The notes under the pieces: model-generated
Databases searched by the model: none
The model's input: the letters and a program-made list of their open reading frames with translations, nothing else
What the model was told of the DNA's origin: nothing
Translations under genes and position numbers: made by a program
Shown here: piece by piece, positions 26,322 to 40,503 of the stretch
Layout: every line of letters starts with the position of its first letter
Numbering within the stretch: the first letter of the stretch is position 1
NCBI GenBank assembly: GCA_028023455.1
Contig: JAQFVV010006703.1
Location: forward strand, 204,501 to 268,500
Direction: 5' to 3'
Length of the DNA stretch: 64,000 bases
Origin: Epiperipatus broadwayi
Taxonomy: Eukaryota > Onychophora > Udeonychophora > Euonychophora > Peripatidae

Positions 26322-29300
26322 TCTTAAATTTATATATATTTAAAGAATAATGGAAGTGTTAAAACAACATAGTTTCCAAAAAACTTAAACAGATGTTCTT
26401 TTCTTTTAAATTGCTATTCCTTTAAGATTTAACAGAAAATTAAAATATTTTCCTTGCAGACTTTTAATACACAGATTATCTTAATTTGGAAAAGTTAATA
26501 TTTAAATTCCAATTGTTGAACAGTAGTATTGATAAAAGAAAAAGTTATTTTAAAAGAAATGATTCTTTTCTTCTCTTTAATAACAAGAGAATGAATAAAT
26601 CTGCTCGTGTTTTGTTACAAGTTCATGCTTTATTCAAATATTAATTGTTCGATAGACATTAAGATTTAATAATAAAATATATATAAAATTATTTATTACT
26701 CAACTTCAAATCTGGCATTTTACTCAAAAGCTTAAGGTATGTATTATTTAAAACTCACATGTATATATAAATAGTATATATATGTATACATAATAAAATA
26801 GTCAAATAAAATTTTTATTTATAAATAATTTTATAAGATATAAAAGCATGTTAGACCAATAATAATAACTGGAATAAGTTACTATTATAATATATATTCT
26901 AACCGTGCTTTTGTGCATCTTCACTTCAGAATAGTATATGATATAAAATAAAAATGGGTTCTAGCTCAGTTAATAATTAATAAATAAAATATTCAGCATT
27001 AAAATTAAATATTTCACTAGCTCAAACTTAAAATATGAATAAGGTTCAGTTTATAAAATAAATTAAATAAATATTTAATATTTCATGAGACTTGAAGTGA
27101 AAATATGGGTGACAAGATAGATTACATTGAGCCAATATTCTACAGGATACTACCTCAATGGCATAAGAACACTATTCCCCCTTATTAATATTTCAAATAA
27201 CAAACTCATAGTATTCTTATGACTTTAATAACTTCTACTCACTAAGATTAAGCTAATAATTACATCTTAATCTTCTATTTATAATAATTTAGCTTTATAA
27301 AATTTCAGGTTCATAAATTTATTCTAAGTTAATTTAAAATTACAGTAGTAAAATATGAAAAGGGAATTTTATGTCATAATCTACTACACTGAAACTAATA
27401 ATAATAAATAATAATAATAGTATTCTTCATTGTATAGCTAATTCTGTATGTCTTTTCTTTTCGTTATATTTTTATTACCATAATAAAATAATCAGATAAT
27501 ATAATATGATCTTATATATTCATGTAATTATAATAAATACATGGTAGCATTTGATAATCTGACAAACAAAAGTATGTGTGGCAATTGATAGCATATAATT
27601 TAATATACTATTATGATAACTGATTTATGACCAATAAAAACAATGTAAAATTATGATTATTTAATTAAAAGAATACCAATAAAATATTTAAATCCCAAAA
27701 ATAATTCTTTATTTATCTTTTTATGCAAAATTATATATTTGTTTTAATTATTATGGATATATCGTGATTTCATGCAGTGAAGTGGAGAAATAAACAATTC
27801 AGACACAAAAATTTGTGAAAAACAAATTTTAACAAAGTTTATTAATAACAACAAAATAAAATAAACAATTTATGTACACTATTTACAATGGATATCCTTA
27901 TTTTATAGTTTACATTTTTATCTACTGGGTTATAAAAATAATTTATATTTTAGTTATGTCTTTATTTAGACTTAAGACAAAATAAAATGTTACCATTTGG
28001 TTTCTCGTTATGGTTAACTTATTACAAATATATTTACTTATTTTATTAGCAAAATATTTCATCCTTAATATTATTAAACTATCTTATTTTTAAAACACAT
28101 TTTTAGGAAAAACATTCTACAGAAAAAAACAAAATTAACTTTATAATGAGTATGGATTTTTTAAAATATTAAAAAACAAAATTTTCATCTTGCAATGTCA
28201 AAGATGTTACATAAAATATTTATCCAAAATCATTACTAGATTTTAGTGGATATCATTTATCACACGATGTTTACTAATCATAACATATTACTATTTAGCC
28301 TTACTTTAGAATGATATAAGTGTAATCATCAATATATTCCTGTTATTCAATAAATAAAAAATATACCATGCATATTCCCTACATTTATTGTATATTATTG
28401 TATTTTAAAAATATGCAATACTTATTTTTTCTTTAAAAAATAATAATAAAGCATTCAAAAATTATTAACATTTTAAAGAAAATATCTTTGTTTAGATACT
28501 CTATTCTAAAAATTTATATTTCATTTCCGAAATAGAATTCAAAATATATTCTATGATTCTTTCCTTTCCTTTAGGATTCATTGGACCTTCAATTTCAAGT
28601 TATAAAATTCTGTTCCTTATAAGCAAATAAACCAATCTTATACAAAACGATAGCAAAGAAAGCTAGAGTATCACTCATAACATATCTCAAAATCATGGCA
28701 CAGTGCATTAACAAGAAATAGAGGTATGACATTTACCTGTCTAATATCCTCTAGTACATAAACGATGTTAAAGCTATTCCTTCAGCTTTATTAGAACATC
28801 AAATATTTAAAGAATATAAACACTGTCCAAATAAAATGTGTACCAGTCATAGGGCTTTGTTAACTATGCTGATATCTACACAAAGACTAAATATTATTCA
28901 TATTCCTTATCCTATTTTTAAAAACATCATCTTGGTTTCCTATCTACCCAAGTACTTCCAAGCCACTATTTCACTATTATTTCTCGAGATTTTCCACATT
29001 TTACATCGATAAATAACTACCTGCATTTACAAAAACAATAAATAAAATTCACCGATAATCTAAAACAATCTCCCTGTTCCACAAGAAAAGTCTGTCTACT
29101 TCATTATTCTGTATGCTTTATCATATACAATCTAATCAGATAATATTTGAATATCCAATAACATGAAAAGTTTTAAAAGAATCACATAAATATTTGTTAC
29201 TATGTTGGATTATATCACTAATATAAAATCATTGTATGCATATCTTCAAATCAATCCTATCTCATAATGTTTTTAAAATGTTGTATGAAAATGCGTTTAC

Positions 29301-30238
29301 ATTTATAATTAAAAACATTTATACTCCATTCTCACTATTCATAAATAATCTAAAAGAAAACAAAGAATATACATTATAAATTAATAATATTCATTATCAT
29401 TACCAAATAATCTTTATCTAGTCATCATGCTCATTAGGCTTTCTTCATCCACTGGATATAAAAACATTGCATACATAAAGAAAATATACACCCATACACT
29501 TTATCTAAAAATATTCTTAACTAAATTATTAGATTATTATATTATAAAATTATATGTTATTAACAAATTAATGTTTTATGTTTTCCTAATCTTATAAAAA
29601 AATATACAAAATTTACATTTAAGCTAAGTTAATAAAACAAAAAAAATCAAAAACTATAATTACGTATCACTTGACAATAGTTCATGATAAGTCCAAAATG
29701 TTTATTATTTTCTCTAGAGTTAAAGTTTACAAATAAAAAATAATTATTAATCCATTTTAGTAAAGTTTATAGAAAATAATCCCGGGTTTTTACTGTTCAG
29801 AATGATAATTATTAAACTGTAATATTAAAGAATTATTCCCACGAAGTTTATTCAATATTCTCTGCCGGCACATCTGATGCATCACTCCATCCAATTTAAC
29901 TTAAGTTATCCAGTAAACTTTTATGTACTATATTTTGTATTTTCATGGATCCACCTTTTATTTGTCTACTATATGTTCATTCTTTCTTACATAGGTTTTA
30001 TTTCTTAATAAAGTGCTTTAAAACAAATACTTCTAAAGATGCGTTTTTAATATTTCTGAGACTAGAAGTTTTATATATCACAACACTTTTAATAAAATCT
30101 TCTCTGTAATTTCTTCCTTTAATTCTTTCAAGATATATATATATATATATAAATGTCTCCTTCAAAAAGGACTAAACATTTTATTCCTTTTGATATAATA
30201 TTTTATAAAATGATTCATAAGATATAATTGTCTTATTA

Positions 30239-30433
30239 CTATTTAAAAAAATAAATCTTGGATAAAGTTATAAAATAATGCGTCTCCAATTTTTTTAGAT
30301 GGCGAATAGCTTTCCATTGCATCCATATAATATCCGGGTTTTTATGTACCAAAACAGTTCTCCGGTTAAGCATTAATGAAGCTGTATCAACAAATATTCC
30401 AAACATTTTTACATTATTAGAATTTATATACAT
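30239..30433 (-). CDS. Short ORF in block D related to the one in block C
   Basis: A 64-codon ORF with an internal alternative start at residue 10 (MFGIF). The shared part is VLVHKNPDIIW, then W and LKKLE, set against LVHK, W and IKKFE in block C. No signal peptide or domain is evident. It lies about 320 bp downstream of a TATAAATA box. Function unknown; it could be chance. Confidence 0.22.
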   Translation of the reverse strand: MYINSNNVKMFGIFVDTASLMLNRRTVLVHKNPDIIWMQWKAIRHLKKLETHYFITLSKIYFFK

Positions 30434-30750
30434 TTTATTTCATAGTATATCCATCTTTCATTGGAGAGTTCTAGGTTAAACTTAGAATAAAATAATCCTG
30501 GTAAGTAAACTGTTAAAACTTAGCAAATCATTTTCACGAAGTTTCGAAAATATATTATATTTTAAACTCTCTTTTGCAAAATACTACTTTAAAAATATCA
30601 ATTAGTTTTTGCAAATAAAACTATAAGAAAGAACTAAAAAAATTGACTAAAATAAAAATTTAAAAGTACTATCTCTTTGATAGCTACTAATATACCTTTC
30701 TCTGGTTTCAATCCATTATTAATCTCCTCTGATACCCCCCATGCAATTTG

Positions 30751-30784
30751 TATTTATATTCTAGAAAATACGTCATTTGATTGG
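30751..30784 (-). promoter_or_regulatory. Antisense CCAAT/TATA cluster of block D
   Basis: The minus strand carries CCAAT at 30784-30780 and TATAAATA at 30758-30751, at the position corresponding to the block C cluster. Confidence 0.3.
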
Positions 30785-31711
30785 TCAATTCCCACTTTTA
30801 GTTTGAGATCAAATTTACATATTTTTGCAAACTTGCAGAATTACATTTTTAAAATAAAAATTTATGATGTAATAAACCCAAAATATTATTTAAAATATTA
30901 CTTTTAAATCAATTATTACTTTATCAAAATTATTTGAACATTTAAAATAACTTTTAAAATAATTTTAATAACCTATTCCATTTTTAATATTCAATTTATC
31001 TATTTTTATTTAAACAAAATTATTTAATTTTTTTCTTAATTGTATTCGTCTTTATAATACTACTTTAAAACATTTTAGAAACATTTTATAACAACTATTT
31101 AATATTCACTTCTATGATAGATAGTAATTATATTCAGTTCTATAATACAACTTTTAAATATTTTAAATTTTGTTAATCTAAATTCAAACAAGCATGTGTG
31201 TGAAAGCATGTAGTATACAAGTCACATGATTAATAAAATTTAAGACAGACGATTTTCAATCTATTTCTCTGTCTGGATTTATAAAATTGCTACACTTATT
31301 ATATTAAATAATATAATTATAAAATTTTGGAAGAACAATTTAAAAAATATAGAAGCAAATACAATTTTCACCATCATAAAGTTTACTTTTAAAATGTACG
31401 ATATTAATTTTGACTATTATAGATGATTTATAAATTTAAATATAACATTTATTAAATTATCAGTTTTAAACTATTAATATTTGACATTTAAATATAATTT
31501 TAAATATTTATATCTGAATTATTTAATATGGCCAGCTTTTGCAACCATATGCAACACTATTTAAAGCTTTACTTAACCATTTCTAAATGATTCGCTATAA
31601 TTTTATATACTACATATTTGCTTTAGCTTCAAATTGTACTTTATAATCTAAAATTTAAAATTTTTAATAATTTACTGTAATTGACTATTTTTGACCTATA
31701 GAAAAGGGGGC

Positions 31712-31713
<2 letters not shown>

Positions 31714-31757
<44 letters not shown>
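31714..31757. repeat. (TA)n microsatellite
   Basis: An uninterrupted TA tract at the right edge of block D; a shorter TA tract follows at 31832-31852. Confidence 0.95.
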
Positions 31758-31760
<3 letters not shown>

Positions 31761-34700
31761 TAATTAATCCTTAGCATAATTTTTATATGCTATGTTTAGA
31801 GTTGGGTCAAGTTAGTTTCAGCAGGCTGAAGCTATATATATATATATATATATACTTATACATATTAGTTAGTTACTTTAAATATGTATCAATATTATCA
31901 TTATGCATTGCAAATGTATTTTTACTAAGCACCCATGCATATATTAACATCTTTTTATGCCTGACAGGCTAGCAGTGGAGACTGCTCCAATCCATTTTTT
32001 TCAATACAAGATCACTGTAAGTAATGTTGTCAGCCTATATAGAAGAAAAGCATAGTCAAAAAATAGATTGGCATCAGCATGTATAGTTCCAGATATAAAG
32101 AAAGAAACTTAAAAAAAATTTAATGCAAATAATTTAGACCTAATAAAAAAGATAAAAATGGTCAAAATGACACATTTTACTGTTGTTGGGGTGTAATGTA
32201 CCACTAATGAATAGTACTACATGTAAAATTGTTTACAATTATTAAAATAAAACTTATTTTTAAATAACAGAAAGATTTTGAAATTAAAATATATCATTTG
32301 AAAAAAAAGAAGTAATCTATAAAAGTTTGAAGAGTTTTTATTATTAGTTTAAAACAGTTTGCTAGTAAAGTTTTACAAATTAATTAATAGAGGAGGGAAA
32401 TTTAACTTTGCAGAAAATAAACTTTAGAATAAATTAAGAAAGTAGCATTTAGAAAGGTAGTTTTATTAAAAGAAAATGCAGTCAGCCTGAGGGGGAATGT
32501 AACTGAGAAAATTAAAAATATTAAAGAAAAAAATCTTTAAACTAAAAAACTCTTTTTCCATTTATTTGAAATAAAAAATATATACATGTGTGTAAATAAT
32601 GTTAATTTTAAAGATAATGAAAATAATAAAATGTGTGCATGTTGAAAAAATTAAAATATGAAAGTGATATATTAAAACAAATGAAAGCATATAATTAAAA
32701 TTTAAAATTCAAGGATTGCATATACTGATAAGCTACATAAGAATGGATTAACAATGGCTACTAATTAAAATCCATAAACAACAGTATTAATTAAATACAT
32801 TTTAAAAATTTAACCAAAGCAGTGGATGAATTTAAAAACTAACTAAAAAGGATAACAACAAGGTCATATATAAATAGGGTTCAAAATTTTACAGAGCAGT
32901 CATTCATGTATCTCAAGTCAATTACCTATTAGACCTTTTTTTATAAATATGATGCAGTGATAAACATTCGATAAAGTCCAACCTCCATCCAAAAGAACAT
33001 CAGCAGTCTGCCCATCTAATAATGTGAAGCTGCCAGGAATGTCTAACTGCCTAAATAGAAATAGCACAGTACTGCAACAGAAGTCTAAAATCCAACTGGT
33101 TGGTAAAACACACACACAGCAGTAAAGAGCAAGGAGAAGCTAGTACATTTAAAAATCCTATAGGTAATAACATTTTCTTATTCCAATTTCTGATATTAAT
33201 TAAGGTAGCCATTGCAATCTTTGAGTATTTCCAGGGTCAGTATAATAGAATTAACTCTATAGCCAGCATAAAATGAACTATTGATATGCAGGTTTAGTGT
33301 AATGAAAAGATAGAACTTCCATAAACATTCAAATAGCTTATGATAAAATATATGTGCATATTTTATTGCATGGTATCCATTTATGCTTTATGTTTAAAAT
33401 ACATTACTATTGTATTTTTATTATAATGTGTGTGCCCAAGATACTATAAAATCATTGTTTATATTAATTAAAAAAATATAGAATTAGTTTACAAATTATA
33501 TTAAACATTTTATTTAAAATAAGGTATTAGTAGTTGTCAGTCTATTCTTTTAATCACACTACTGAAAACAAATTAGCAGAGAAGTTAAAGCAGCAATTTA
33601 TTGTATTACTCTTTTGATTGAGCTAGTTGAGATTTTTTAGGTGCTGAATTAGTTTGCTGTTATTCAGAGTATGCTACTTGCTTATTGTAATTAAATGGCA
33701 CCTGAAGTTACTTCAAAACTAAAAAGTGCTCTGAATGACAGGTGTTGAATCCAGTAGTTGAGAAGATCTATAGCCTGCAAATGTGGTTGCAGTTATATAT
33801 CTTATTTAGCTTTGGCCTGGTTATAGGTACCCTCTGGGTATTATGCTTCTCAGCCTAAGGTACTGCTGTGGTGCAAGACTTAAATTGAAGTTGGACTAGA
33901 TCAAATTTATAATAAATAATTTTATATCATATTTTATACATAAAAGTCTTATAATTTGGTTGTCACAATTTCTATTACATTAAAGAGTTAAAATTTTATG
34001 CTACATGTTGTTTGAAATCGATCTGCTACACCACCTGGTTCAATATATTTAAACTAAATTATGTTTAAGAAGGTAATTAGTATAGAAAATGCATCATGAA
34101 TAAAGACCACTTGCCATACGATCAAATATTATTGTTTTAACTAAAAATAATATAATTACTTATTCCTACAAAATGTCTAAAGTATACACATACTTCATCT
34201 ATATAATTTAAAATGAAATTTCAATTGATAGTGAAATAATTTGTAAAAGATGTCAAATATCATGTGAGAAAAGGTATTGTGAACAAAGAGAATTCTGACT
34301 ACCTCATCGATGGTTGATAAACAAAGAATAAAAAACTTCATCTTTAATTAACATTATTAATCTCATTTTGGAAAGAAATAGGACAATATCATCAAATTGT
34401 AATACATCATTTTATCTTTGTGTGCTATCAGCTTTAGACCTCTAATTTTATTTACTTTTGCTTCTAAAATCTGTTTATATTGAAATAGTTCATTTCAAGA
34501 AAGTTATTAGATGAAGAGAAATGGAAAAATCATTGAGTTAAATATTTTTTTATTTAATAAAATTTAGGACTTCCCTATAAAATGACTTTACCAAGGAGAA
34601 TAAGTAGACCTAATATGGAGGTAAGATTTTATTGTTCTTCATATTAAATTTATTCATGACAGAACAAAATTTTTGTTTATTACTAACCTAATTAATATAG

Positions 34701-35539
34701 TAATATTTGTTTATTATTCTTTGTGTAAATTATTAACATTTTTGCATGAAAGGTCTTTTATTTCAGTATAATGACCACACATAGAAGGGGATCTCAAAAA
34801 ATTGAAATTCCTTCACAAGGATTGGATAATTAAAGATCATCATTTCTACATATATTATGTAAATTACACTTAGCTAGTTAGTATTATTATAATTTTTTAT
34901 ATAAAATTTCATTTAATGTTGTATAACTTATAAAAAAAATTGTTTGTGTTAAGATATATATCTACTATGAGAACATGGGAAGGTTTTATTTAATTTGATA
35001 TCATAAAATAGTAGCAATGTATGGAAAGCACTTATAATAGTAATAATTTTTTTTGTTATATGAAATAAATTTAAATTGTTATCTGTTAATAAACCTATTA
35101 AAATTGATTTTAAATCCAAGAAGATCTCTAATTTATTTATGTTATTTATTTAATTTTTTGGAACAAAATAATACTGAATACACATACCCATATACATATA
35201 TCATACTAATTTAATATCCTGATAACTTGGTTGAAATGAATTTTAAATTCTATTGAAATTATATACTGAAGAGAGTTAAATGTAAAACCTACCCTGAGTT
35301 TAAATACTGAGTATAACAGCACAATCTATAACAGTCAAAGTTGGATGAATTAATCTAAGTTTCATTTGTGATAAATATTTAATACTAAATTATCTTGTTT
35401 AAAATGGATTTAATCTTGGATTAAAGTTAAATCGTATCAATCATAGCAACTTATATGAAGACCCTAAATCTGATTATAGTCAGATGTGACCACCATGATT
35501 CTTTATGAAAATAAAGACCATCACAATATATATATATAT
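31758..35539. other. Unannotated AT-rich stretch
   Basis: I find no gene, repeat family or structured RNA. Two patches (32880-33180 and 33700-33900) are less AT-rich than the surroundings, but neither gives a convincing exon. Short TA tract at 35528-35542. Confidence 0.4.
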
Positions 35540-36975
35540 ATATTACTGTTATAAATATATCTTAATATAATATTTTTTAGCATCAATATATAACTCCATT
35601 ATATAAATTGTACTATTACAATTACTTACCCCCCCCCTTCATTCTTTATTTTTTAAATAAATTTTTTATTACATCTTACACAAATGTACAAACATTTACA
35701 AACTCAGCAAAACCAACAATTTCTTATGTGTTACTATTTATATATCACTAAAAATTACTTACAATTAAAATCATTGTTCGACAAAAGTTCTATTTAAAAC
35801 TGGGTTTTCTTTGTTAATATATAAAATATCTTTTTAACAAGTTTTTATCAAAATTTCCATATTTAAATTCCTTATTATATCGCATTATTCTGAAAATAAG
35901 CCCTAACATGATTTTTAAGGATGTTTGTAATATAAGCTTTACCCCCAAAATAAATCCTAGTTAGACAGAGAAAAAAAATACAAACAATATTTCTCTATTT
36001 TGCATTCAATAAAATCAATGCAACAAAACTCTAAGTTCATCTGATCATAAGCCTACCAAATAACCAATCAAAATGCAAACACAACATATGTGTGAACTTC
36101 TGGTAATAGGAAAATATTTACTATATTGTCAAATGCATTAGATTTTATTTTCTTTTAAAATGAAAATTAACCAGAGGCACTTATATTTTAGAATTATTAA
36201 CTTTATTATTATAAATACTATGTGTTATAACAGATTTGTTTATAATTATAGGCTTGTATAAAATGAAGAAACAATTTCAGAATTTTATTTTCTGCAATTT
36301 TTTGTCACATATCTCTTAGTTCTTCAATTTCCATTTTGAATGAGTGTTAATTCTTATATATAAACAAATGTACACTTGTGCATAAAAATATGACATTTCT
36401 CAAAAATAAGCCCTAAGGTGTGTTTTGGAGTAAAAATTAACACAAGACAGTGTCTTATTTTCAGGAAAAGATGGTTTAAATATTTGAAATCTTATCATTT
36501 AAATGCTGTTTCTATCTGGTTTTTAGTTTATTTTTTGTTGAGCCAATATATGACAAATCCTTATTATCTTTCTTATAATCTGAACATCTAATTATATAAA
36601 TTCCATTCACATTTTCAACATTTCCATCTTTTGTTTTATTAATCAAATTACATAGGTCAATTTTCTTTTTGTATAATGGTTCCATAATTAATTTGCTTTC
36701 ATTTTTATATTTTTTGTTAATATTTTTAATTTTATTTTTTAGACCAAAGAAAGAACTTTTGATAAATTGTAACTACTATACATTACCTCATAGATATCCT
36801 TTCCTTTTATTTAAATTTCTTTTTATTTTTGCAATATTTCTTTTACTACACAATTTCACATAATCATCATTTCCTATGATTTTACTGCAAAATTTATTAA
36901 TAATTTTTATTGGGTAATTATTTTTAATTGCTTTATCTTTTATCTCTTTCAAGATAATTTTATTTGATCTATGAG
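35540..36975 (-). mobile_element. Penelope-like element fragment with GIY-YIG remnant
   Basis: Read on the minus strand from about 36960, a lysine/asparagine-rich chain leads to GIYIIRCSDYKK (GIY at 36604-36596), then 15 residues after GIY, YIGSTKNKLKTR (YIG at 36550-36542). This is the GIY-YIG endonuclease motif that lies C-terminal to the reverse transcriptase in Penelope-like elements. A stop codon follows KTR and further stops interrupt the upstream part. The non-coding tail down to about 35540 matches the plus-strand copy at 43728-44560 closely. The reverse transcriptase itself is missing. Another GIY-YIG element is possible but less likely. Confidence 0.6.
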
Positions 36976-37238
36976 CAAAAATAAAAAAAAAAACAGAAAA
37001 TAAGTTGGTGAGATTACAGAGTAATCTCTATAAAGAAAGACTGATTTGAAAAATCAGTAAGATGCAAAAGAAGTGTTAACAAAGTTCATTATCAGTTTGG
37101 ATGGGAGGTGGATAGATCATTCATCTTGTCTATATTTAAATACAATTTGTAATAAGTCTTGCTTTGGTTAGTTGTGAGTGATGAATTTCATTGTCCCTTA
37201 GTTATTATTTTTTGATAGTCTAATTTAAGAGTTATTGA

Positions 37239-40200
37239 TTAGGTGCTGTTTAAGTCAGTTGTGGATTTCCAGGTTAGTATGGCCAGGTATGGATCTGCCT
37301 TTCTCTTATCTGTTTCTTGAATGTTTTTAATTAAGTTAAAGAAGCAGTTATTAAGTTCATTAGACAGTAACTTTTGAAAAGCTACTTTGCATTTGGTTAA
37401 CCAGATGTCAAAGTTTATATATGTAGGAAGTCTGATTTCCATGAAAATGCCTCTTTTTATGACCTTTTGAAGTGACATGAAACCCAGACCATTTTTTAAT
37501 GAGTTTATGAAAGATGTGTCTTTGTCCCTGCAAGACTGGGCAAAGACTGAGGATATGGTTAATATCTTCTGGGCTGGAAAGATAGGCAGAAAATAGGATC
37601 TATGTTGAAGCCTCTTTTATTAAGGAATGTAGCAGTGGAGAGGATACCTAGGTTAATTTTGAGAAGGAAATCTGTGTGTTTAGATACCAATTTCCATCTA
37701 TAAGCTAGTTTTCACAATTTGTTTGTGTCAATGGGGAGGTTGGTGTGTCCCTTCTGAGTATTTGGGTTAGATATGTTGAATGCCTCCCAATAGGTTATTT
37801 TTGAATTGAACATAGTCACAGATGGTTTGATGTTAGCAAAGATGTTTGCAATTTGTGTTTGAAGCCAGATGGTACTGCACTTTAGAGGGAGTGGTCTATC
37901 AGTGGGCAGAACTTGTTCTTTGGGGAGTGGAGAGTGGAATGTCCTGCAGTTAGAGTATAGGTTAAAGATTACATTATAAATCCTCTGTATTGCAAATGCT
38001 TTTATTGAATGCCATCCCAGTTCATTCATGTCTCTTGGCTTTTGGAGGGTGTGCAGGCTGATGAATGATTCTACTTTTTGATGAAGGTTTATGTTGGTTT
38101 AAAGCCTGTAAGGTAATATATGATCTTGGGTAGTATAAGGGAGTTGGAGAATTATATCTTTCCAAATGTGGGTATGTATATTCTTGAAAGATATGTTATA
38201 ATGATGTCTATTTTGTTTAATAGTCTCCATTCTATTTCCATCCTCATTGCCATGGGTGACAGAGACATGTTAAATCCCAGGAAAGCCTGAGGCATGGCTT
38301 GTAGTGAACCTGTTATCCTGTTGGTTATTTCAATGTTCCAAATTGCCAATTTGTTCCTGCTAATTGTAAGCCCATGATTCTGGCCATAGTGTCATAACAG
38401 GTTTTCAAGGATGTTTATTTCTTTTTATGATTTGAAAAACACCACCACATCATTCATGTAGGAGATGTGGGAGATGTTTTCATTAAGTAAAGGGGTGGAA
38501 ATCCCAGGGAGTTTATCTTCAAAGCTCATAAGCAAGAGATTTACATAGATAATGAAAAGGAGTGCACTTAATGGTGAGGCCTGGGAGATGGAGATGCAGG
38601 GTTTGAAACCAGGGGCAGTTCTCTCATCAAGAGAGAAAAAATCTCATGGTTAGCAAGGAGATTCTCCATAATCTGATAGGCTGGAGGAATTTGGAGTGCC
38701 TCTGGTTCACCAAGTAGCACATCAATTTGGACAAGGTCAAATGCCCCAGCAAAGTTGAGTTGAACTGCAACTGGCTGGGATTGTCCTTTTCTATGGACAT
38801 GATCAGTGCAGAGTCAAAATTGGCTAATAGCATCACTAGTCAAGGAACCTTTCTTGTCATATTGATGTCTGGGAAGCTTTGATATGATTTTCTCTTGGAA
38901 TTTTATTTTTATGATGATTTCAATTATTTTTGATTAGAAAGGGAACCATGGATATTGGCCTAATGTTATTTAGATCAACAGGTAGATCTTTTTTATAAAA
39001 GGAACCACTTATATAGGACATATCCCTGAAGATGTAAGCTATCAGTGGCCAAGAGATCAATGATACCCTTTGCAAATGTAAGGCAAAATTTTCCAAGTAC
39101 ATCAGAAGAAATCTGGGGATTCCATGCATTCTGGGATGGGTGCGTTCAGCAGAATTTTAATCTCTTAACTGATATTGGCTTCAGAAATGCTGTAAGAATT
39201 ATTTAAATCATTCACAATTTTGCACTGCTTAGAAGTGGTTCCAGTGGTTTTTTGTTAAGCATAATGATGCCAGAGTAAGTTTTACCATTAATGCATAAAG
39301 AGGAGGGTACATAATTTATTTTTCCTGTTCCCAGGGGCCATCTAATGTAGCCTAAAGTCCAGCAATTTTGTTTTTTCAGATAATTGTGTGTACACTTAAT
39401 TTGAACATATTTGACAAGATTCAGGGTTTGTTTGTATATATGTTTTAGGCATATGATTTCAGAGATATTGTGTTTCATAACTTGGAGGTTCTTAAATTCA
39501 GTTGTAATTATGTCTAGTTCTGAAAGTAATCATAAAGGCCATTTTTGATATCTCTTGTATTGGGTGATAAATTTTTCTATTGTGTTTATGAAGATATTTC
39601 ATCCCTGGAATGCTGGGAGATTCCATTTCTGTTGCTCTTGAAAGGTAATGTAAATGTCTGAGATTAATAATGGGAGGCAGCACATTGTGCCTGTTGAGTA
39701 ATCTCATCATCCAAGTGAGGTTAGTCAACATGATTCTATGAATCATCCAAATAAGGTTAGTCAACATGATTCTATGAATGAGTTAATTTCAGAGGAGTAG
39801 AAGATAAGGTCTATTTTATTTCAGAAGAATAAAAGATAAGGTCTATGAATGAGCAAGCACTTCTGGAATAGAATGGGAAGGCTCTGTCATGAAAAAGTGC
39901 CCTCCCACTGTGAATGTTCCTGTTAACCATTTTTAAATATTTTTTCTCAAACTGGTCAAAAGTGTGGTTAAAATCTCCAAGTCAGATAAGTAGACTGGGG
40001 TTCGATCTAATTACTATGTTTATATTATGTATAACTTTGTGTACTATTTGTTCATCTTTAACCAAATATACATGGACTAGAGTAAACAGCAATTCCCAAA
40101 TTTGTATAGTAGCAATAATGCAGTTAGTATCTATGTGAAGAACTGAAGAAGTCAGTGATTGAATTTCTATCTATGACCAAAGCAATTCCAGCAGTAGCTG

Positions 40201-40395
40201 AGATGGAGAAGGAGTATATGAAGTGAACAAAGCTCTCAATTGTATCTATTATCATGGGGTCTTATGAAGGTGGAGTTTGGTTTTTGATAAACAAAGTATA
40301 TCTGGTTTTTGAAGTTTGAGCCAATGTGAGATAGCAAAAGCCCTGTCTTTGGAGTTAAGCCCTCAGATATTAAGTGATGTTATTGTGAATGACAT
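37239..40395 (-). pseudogene. LINE ORF2 remnant (endonuclease, reverse transcriptase)
   Basis: ORF2 starts at the ATG at 40395-40393, MSFTITSLNI, then a stop where Arg is expected, then GLNSKDRAFAISHWLK and KPDILCL, the N-terminus of an apurinic-type endonuclease. Reverse transcriptase signatures follow across frames: NIRPIS (about 38967-38947), a motif A remnant FAGAFDLVQ, QASPLSALLF in place of QGSPLS, and YMND (38460-38449) in place of YMDD. Near 37575-37530 CPEDINHILSLC is the usual C-terminal Cys/His segment. The D-to-N change in the catalytic box and dozens of stops show it is dead. Clade by motif resemblance only: L1/Tx1. Confidence 0.65.
39707..39848. repeat. Short tandem duplications inside the LINE
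   Basis: A unit of about 36 bp containing GGTTAGTCAACATGATTC occurs twice in 39707-39778. A unit containing AAAGATAAGGTCTAT follows twice in 39787-39848. Both are local duplications in the decayed endonuclease region. Confidence 0.6.
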
Positions 40396-40503
40396 TTTAA
40401 GTGGGTTGCCTGTCTTCTTTTTTCTTGGCAATAAGACTTGCAGAGCTCTGAGTAGTTTTCTGTGTTAGGCAGATTTCGGAATCAGTTGAGGAGACCCATA
40501 ATG

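Larger units (their letters stand above)
27095..31714 (-). repeat. LTR-like block D (divergent copy of C)
   Basis: It is collinear with block C: the 27095-27235 segment, the poly(A)-type block near 27760-27850, the promoter cluster near 30751-30784, the short ORF near 30239-30433, and the right end GGGGGCACA near 31706-31714 beside a TA tract. The offset to C grows from 5.2 to 5.8 kb, so indels have accumulated. It has no coding capacity beyond the short ORF. Confidence 0.35.

Noticed and set aside
32918-33115. 65-codon minus-strand ORF as a gene
   Set aside because: It has a somewhat normal composition, but no domain, no good start context and no splice evidence.
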